From Alphaproteobacteria bacterium UBA2723 (lineage in GTDB: Bacteria > Pseudomonadota > Alphaproteobacteria > RF32 > CAG-239), in assembly GCA_002353835.1 (NCBI GenBank), contig DEKL01000086.1:2789-9525 (forward strand): a stretch of DNA of 6,737 nt. The letters are read 5' to 3'. The position numbers were made by a program, and so were the translations under genes. Shown in pieces: positions 4,699 through 6,737 of this stretch. The notes under the pieces are model-generated. The model had not been told where the DNA came from. It was given only the letters and a program-made list of their open reading frames with translations, and searched no databases. Position 1 is the stretch's first letter. Every line of letters starts with the position of its first letter.

Positions 4699-6737
4699 AT
4701 GGACGAGAACATAAATAACGAAAACATAACGGAAAGCACCAACGAAACCGGTACGGCTCTTTGCTTAAAAGACATTGAAAATATGAAACTAACCCCGGCA
4801 ATGAGCCAATATTTGGAAATAAAAAAACAACATCAGGAATATTTGTTGTTCTATCGCATGGGCGATTTTTACGAACTTTTTTTTGAAGATGCGGTAACCG
4901 TTTCTAACGCTTTAGGGTTAACCTTAACCAGTCGTTCCAAGCTGGAAGACAAAGTTATTCCGATGTGCGGTGTGCCCTACCATGCATACGAACTTTATCT
5001 GGCACGCTTGATAAAAATGGGGTATAAAGTAGCCATTTGCGAACAGATGGAAAACCCGGAAGATGCTAAAAAGAGAGGCTATAAAGCCGTTGTCCGCCGT
5101 GATGTGGTAAGGCTTGTTACCCCGGGAACGCTAACCGAAGATACCTTACTTGAAGCCAAACACCATAATTTTATTGCCTCGGTTTATCTTCATGCATCAG
5201 AAATCGGGTTAGCTTGGCTTGACATTTCCACCGGCGCTTTTTATACCGAACTCTTAAAAATCGGCAAAGTACCGACAGAAGTTGTACTTTCAACCGCTTT
5301 ATCACGCCTTAATCCGGTTGAGTTGATTATTGCCGATAAGCTGTTGGATTTTCCAAACTTGTTTAATCTCTTCAGCGAATATCGGGACAAACTTTCCGTT
5401 CTTTCTGCCACATTGTTTAACCAAACCAGCGCCAATGAGATTTTAGTAAAAGCTTATCATGTCCAAACCATGCAGTCTTTCGGAGATTACGCCAAAGCCG
5501 AAATTATCGCCGCCGGTGTTTTGCTGGAATATGTAGAAAATACACAAAAGGGACATTTACCGCGCTTAGCCGCACCGGTAAGAGTGTTAAGTGATGACAT
5601 TATAGAAATAGATGCCCCCACCCGTCGCAGTTTGGAATTAACAACCACCAACACCGCCAACGGTATCAGCCTCTTAAAAACCATAGATAAAACCGTAACC
5701 GGTATCGGCGGCAGGTTGTTGGAACAAAGATTAACTGCGCCGATTATGAACATTAAAAAGATAAATGATCGTTTGGATGCCGTTTCCTTCTTTTTAGACA
5801 ACCCCGGTGTACGCCGTGAACTACGCAGCACTTTGCGCCAGTGTTTGGATATGGAGCGTGCCGTACAGAGGTTAAGTATCGGTCGCGGCGGTCCGAAAGA
5901 TTTGTATGATTTGGCTGTTACCTTAAAACTGTTACCGCAAATCAAAAACACCATTAACAGTTTTGCCAATTTTCAGCCGGACAGCGTTTATTCCGAACCG
6001 CCGTTGGCTATCAGAGAGCTTATCAAAAATTTTTATGACCACTCAAACTTACAAAACAGCATAGAAACAACCCTTCTTAAAAACAGAGAAGATTTACCGA
6101 CATTAACCCGCAACGGCGGTTTTGTCCGTGAGGGAATTTATCCGGATTTAGACTATCTCCGCCATATCCGCGCCAACAGCGAAGAAAAATGCAACGCCCT
6201 GCGTGATAAGTATGCCGCCGAAACGGATATTCCGGCATTAAAGATTAAAAATAATTCGGTTATCGGCTATTTTGTGGAAGTGCCGATAAAATTTGCCGAT
6301 AAGATATTAAATAACCCGACTTTCATCCACCGCCAATCCGTATTAAATGCCGTGCGTTTCACCACCATAGAACTTTCCGAATTGGAAAATGAAGTCAATA
6401 ACTCGGAAGAAAAAGCCTTAGAGATGGAGCTGCAAATTTTCAACGAGTTGGTTGACCACGTTTTAGCACAAGCTGATGTTATTTACCGCTCGGCAGAAAT
6501 TATCGCCGCGCTTGACGTTGCCTCTGCGTTAGCTGAACTTGCCGCCGAAAGAGGCTATGTTCGTCCGATTGTTGATGACAGTTTAGACTTTGAAGTGATA
6601 GACGGCAGACACCCGGTTGTTGAAGCGGTGATTAAAAGAGAGGGTTCAGGTTCGTTTGTCGGCAACACCTGTAAATTAAATGCCGAAGATGACAGAATTT
6701 GGCTTTTAACCGGTCCGAACATGGCCGGTAAATCGGC
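4699..6737 (+). CDS. mutS: DNA mismatch repair protein MutS, N-terminal 679 residues
   Basis: MutS recognises mispaired and looped-out bases and, with ATP, recruits MutL to start repair. The frame stays open to the window end, so roughly the last 200-220 residues of a usual 850-900 lie outside. The mismatch-reading motif GDFYELFFEDA (55-65) is intact, with Phe57 and Glu59 equivalent to E. coli Phe36 and Glu38. The connector, core/lever and clamp regions follow (for example RRSLELTTTNTANGISLL, TVTGIGGRLLEQRL, RLSIGRGGPKDL). The ATPase starts with DGRHPVVE and Walker A GPNMAGKS (672-679), where the sequence is cut. The residue after the P-loop serine is alanine, because the last two bases are GC, where MutS usually has threonine. 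ATG 4699 is chosen for its position behind the promoter and a weak GAAGA at 4688-4692. It gives an N-terminal tail about 20 residues longer than in E. coli. ATG 4783 (Met29) would remove most of it but has no ribosome site. Confidence 0.95.
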   Translation, partial: MDENINNENITESTNETGTALCLKDIENMKLTPAMSQYLEIKKQHQEYLLFYRMGDFYELFFEDAVTVSNALGLTLTSRSKLEDKVIPMCGVPYHAYELYLARLIKMGYKVAICEQMENPEDAKKRGYKAVVRRDVVRLVTPGTLTEDTLLEAKHHNFIASVYLHASEIGLAWLDISTGAFYTELLKIGKVPTEVVLSTALSRLNPVELIIADKLLDFPNLFNLFSEYRDKLSVLSATLFNQTSANEILVKAYHVQTMQSFGDYAKAEIIAAGVLLEYVENTQKGHLPRLAAPVRVLSDDIIEIDAPTRRSLELTTTNTANGISLLKTIDKTVTGIGGRLLEQRLTAPIMNIKKINDRLDAVSFFLDNPGVRRELRSTLRQCLDMERAVQRLSIGRGGPKDLYDLAVTLKLLPQIKNTINSFANFQPDSVYSEPPLAIRELIKNFYDHSNLQNSIETTLLKNREDLPTLTRNGGFVREGIYPDLDYLRHIRANSEEKCNALRDKYAAETDIPALKIKNNSVIGYFVEVPIKFADKILNNPTFIHRQSVLNAVRFTTIELSELENEVNNSEEKALEMELQIFNELVDHVLAQADVIYRSAEIIAALDVASALAELAAERGYVRPIVDDSLDFEVIDGRHPVVEAVIKREGSGSFVGNTCKLNAEDDRIWLLTGPNMAGKS

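Noticed and set aside
4686..4718. Ten-codon frame starting at ATG 4686 and overlapping the mutS start, a possible leader peptide.
   Set aside because: It has no ribosome site, no amino-acid run suggesting attenuation and no terminator fold. It is most likely chance.
5487..5969. Minus-strand frame of 160 codons inside mutS.
   Set aside because: It is a shadow of the conserved MutS core region, with no promoter or start signal and no recognisable domain.

Overview
The window carries four chromosomal housekeeping-type genes, one small unrecognised gene, and compact regulatory DNA between them. The proteins look alphaproteobacterial. The ParC C-terminus ends in a GFPKSNKF-type tail after a GENRKLLVFPLEEIP stretch, and the prephenate dehydratase is the monofunctional, ACT-containing kind with GGFATNGVN and ESY motifs. 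Base composition is moderately AT-rich (judged by eye), which suggests a low-GC, possibly host-associated or gut alphaproteobacterium. That last step is inference. TAA and TGA both act as stops, so the standard bacterial code applies.

Layout. Positions 1-1782 (+) hold the last 593 codons of parC, with the active-site domain lying upstream of the window. The parC 3' side (1783-1972) has an unusually GC-rich block of consecutive small hairpins (about 68% G+C), followed by two long bidirectional intrinsic terminators. These separate parC from a convergent small gene (2184-1987, -) encoding a 65-residue protein with one C-terminal membrane span. That small gene and pheA (2352-3185, +) are divergent, with back-to-back sigma70-like promoters in 2234-2318. 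The pheA promoter is nearly consensus.

pheA converges on a membrane sensor histidine kinase gene (4610-3186, -). Their two TAA stop codons touch with no base between them and no visible terminator. The kinase is divergent from mutS (4699 to the window end, +), which is cut at its Walker A motif. The 88-bp gap between them holds a TATAAT-type mutS promoter overlapped by a small inverted repeat.

There is no sign of a shared pathway: chromosome decatenation (ParC), phenylalanine synthesis (PheA), signal transduction (kinase) and mismatch repair (MutS) appear to be independent, mostly single-gene transcription units. I see no phage, transposon, CRISPR, tRNA or rRNA. I do not see a new multigene system. 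The points most worth following up are the GC-rich hairpin block, the small membrane protein, the variant ATP-binding motif of the kinase, and the zero-gap convergent stops.
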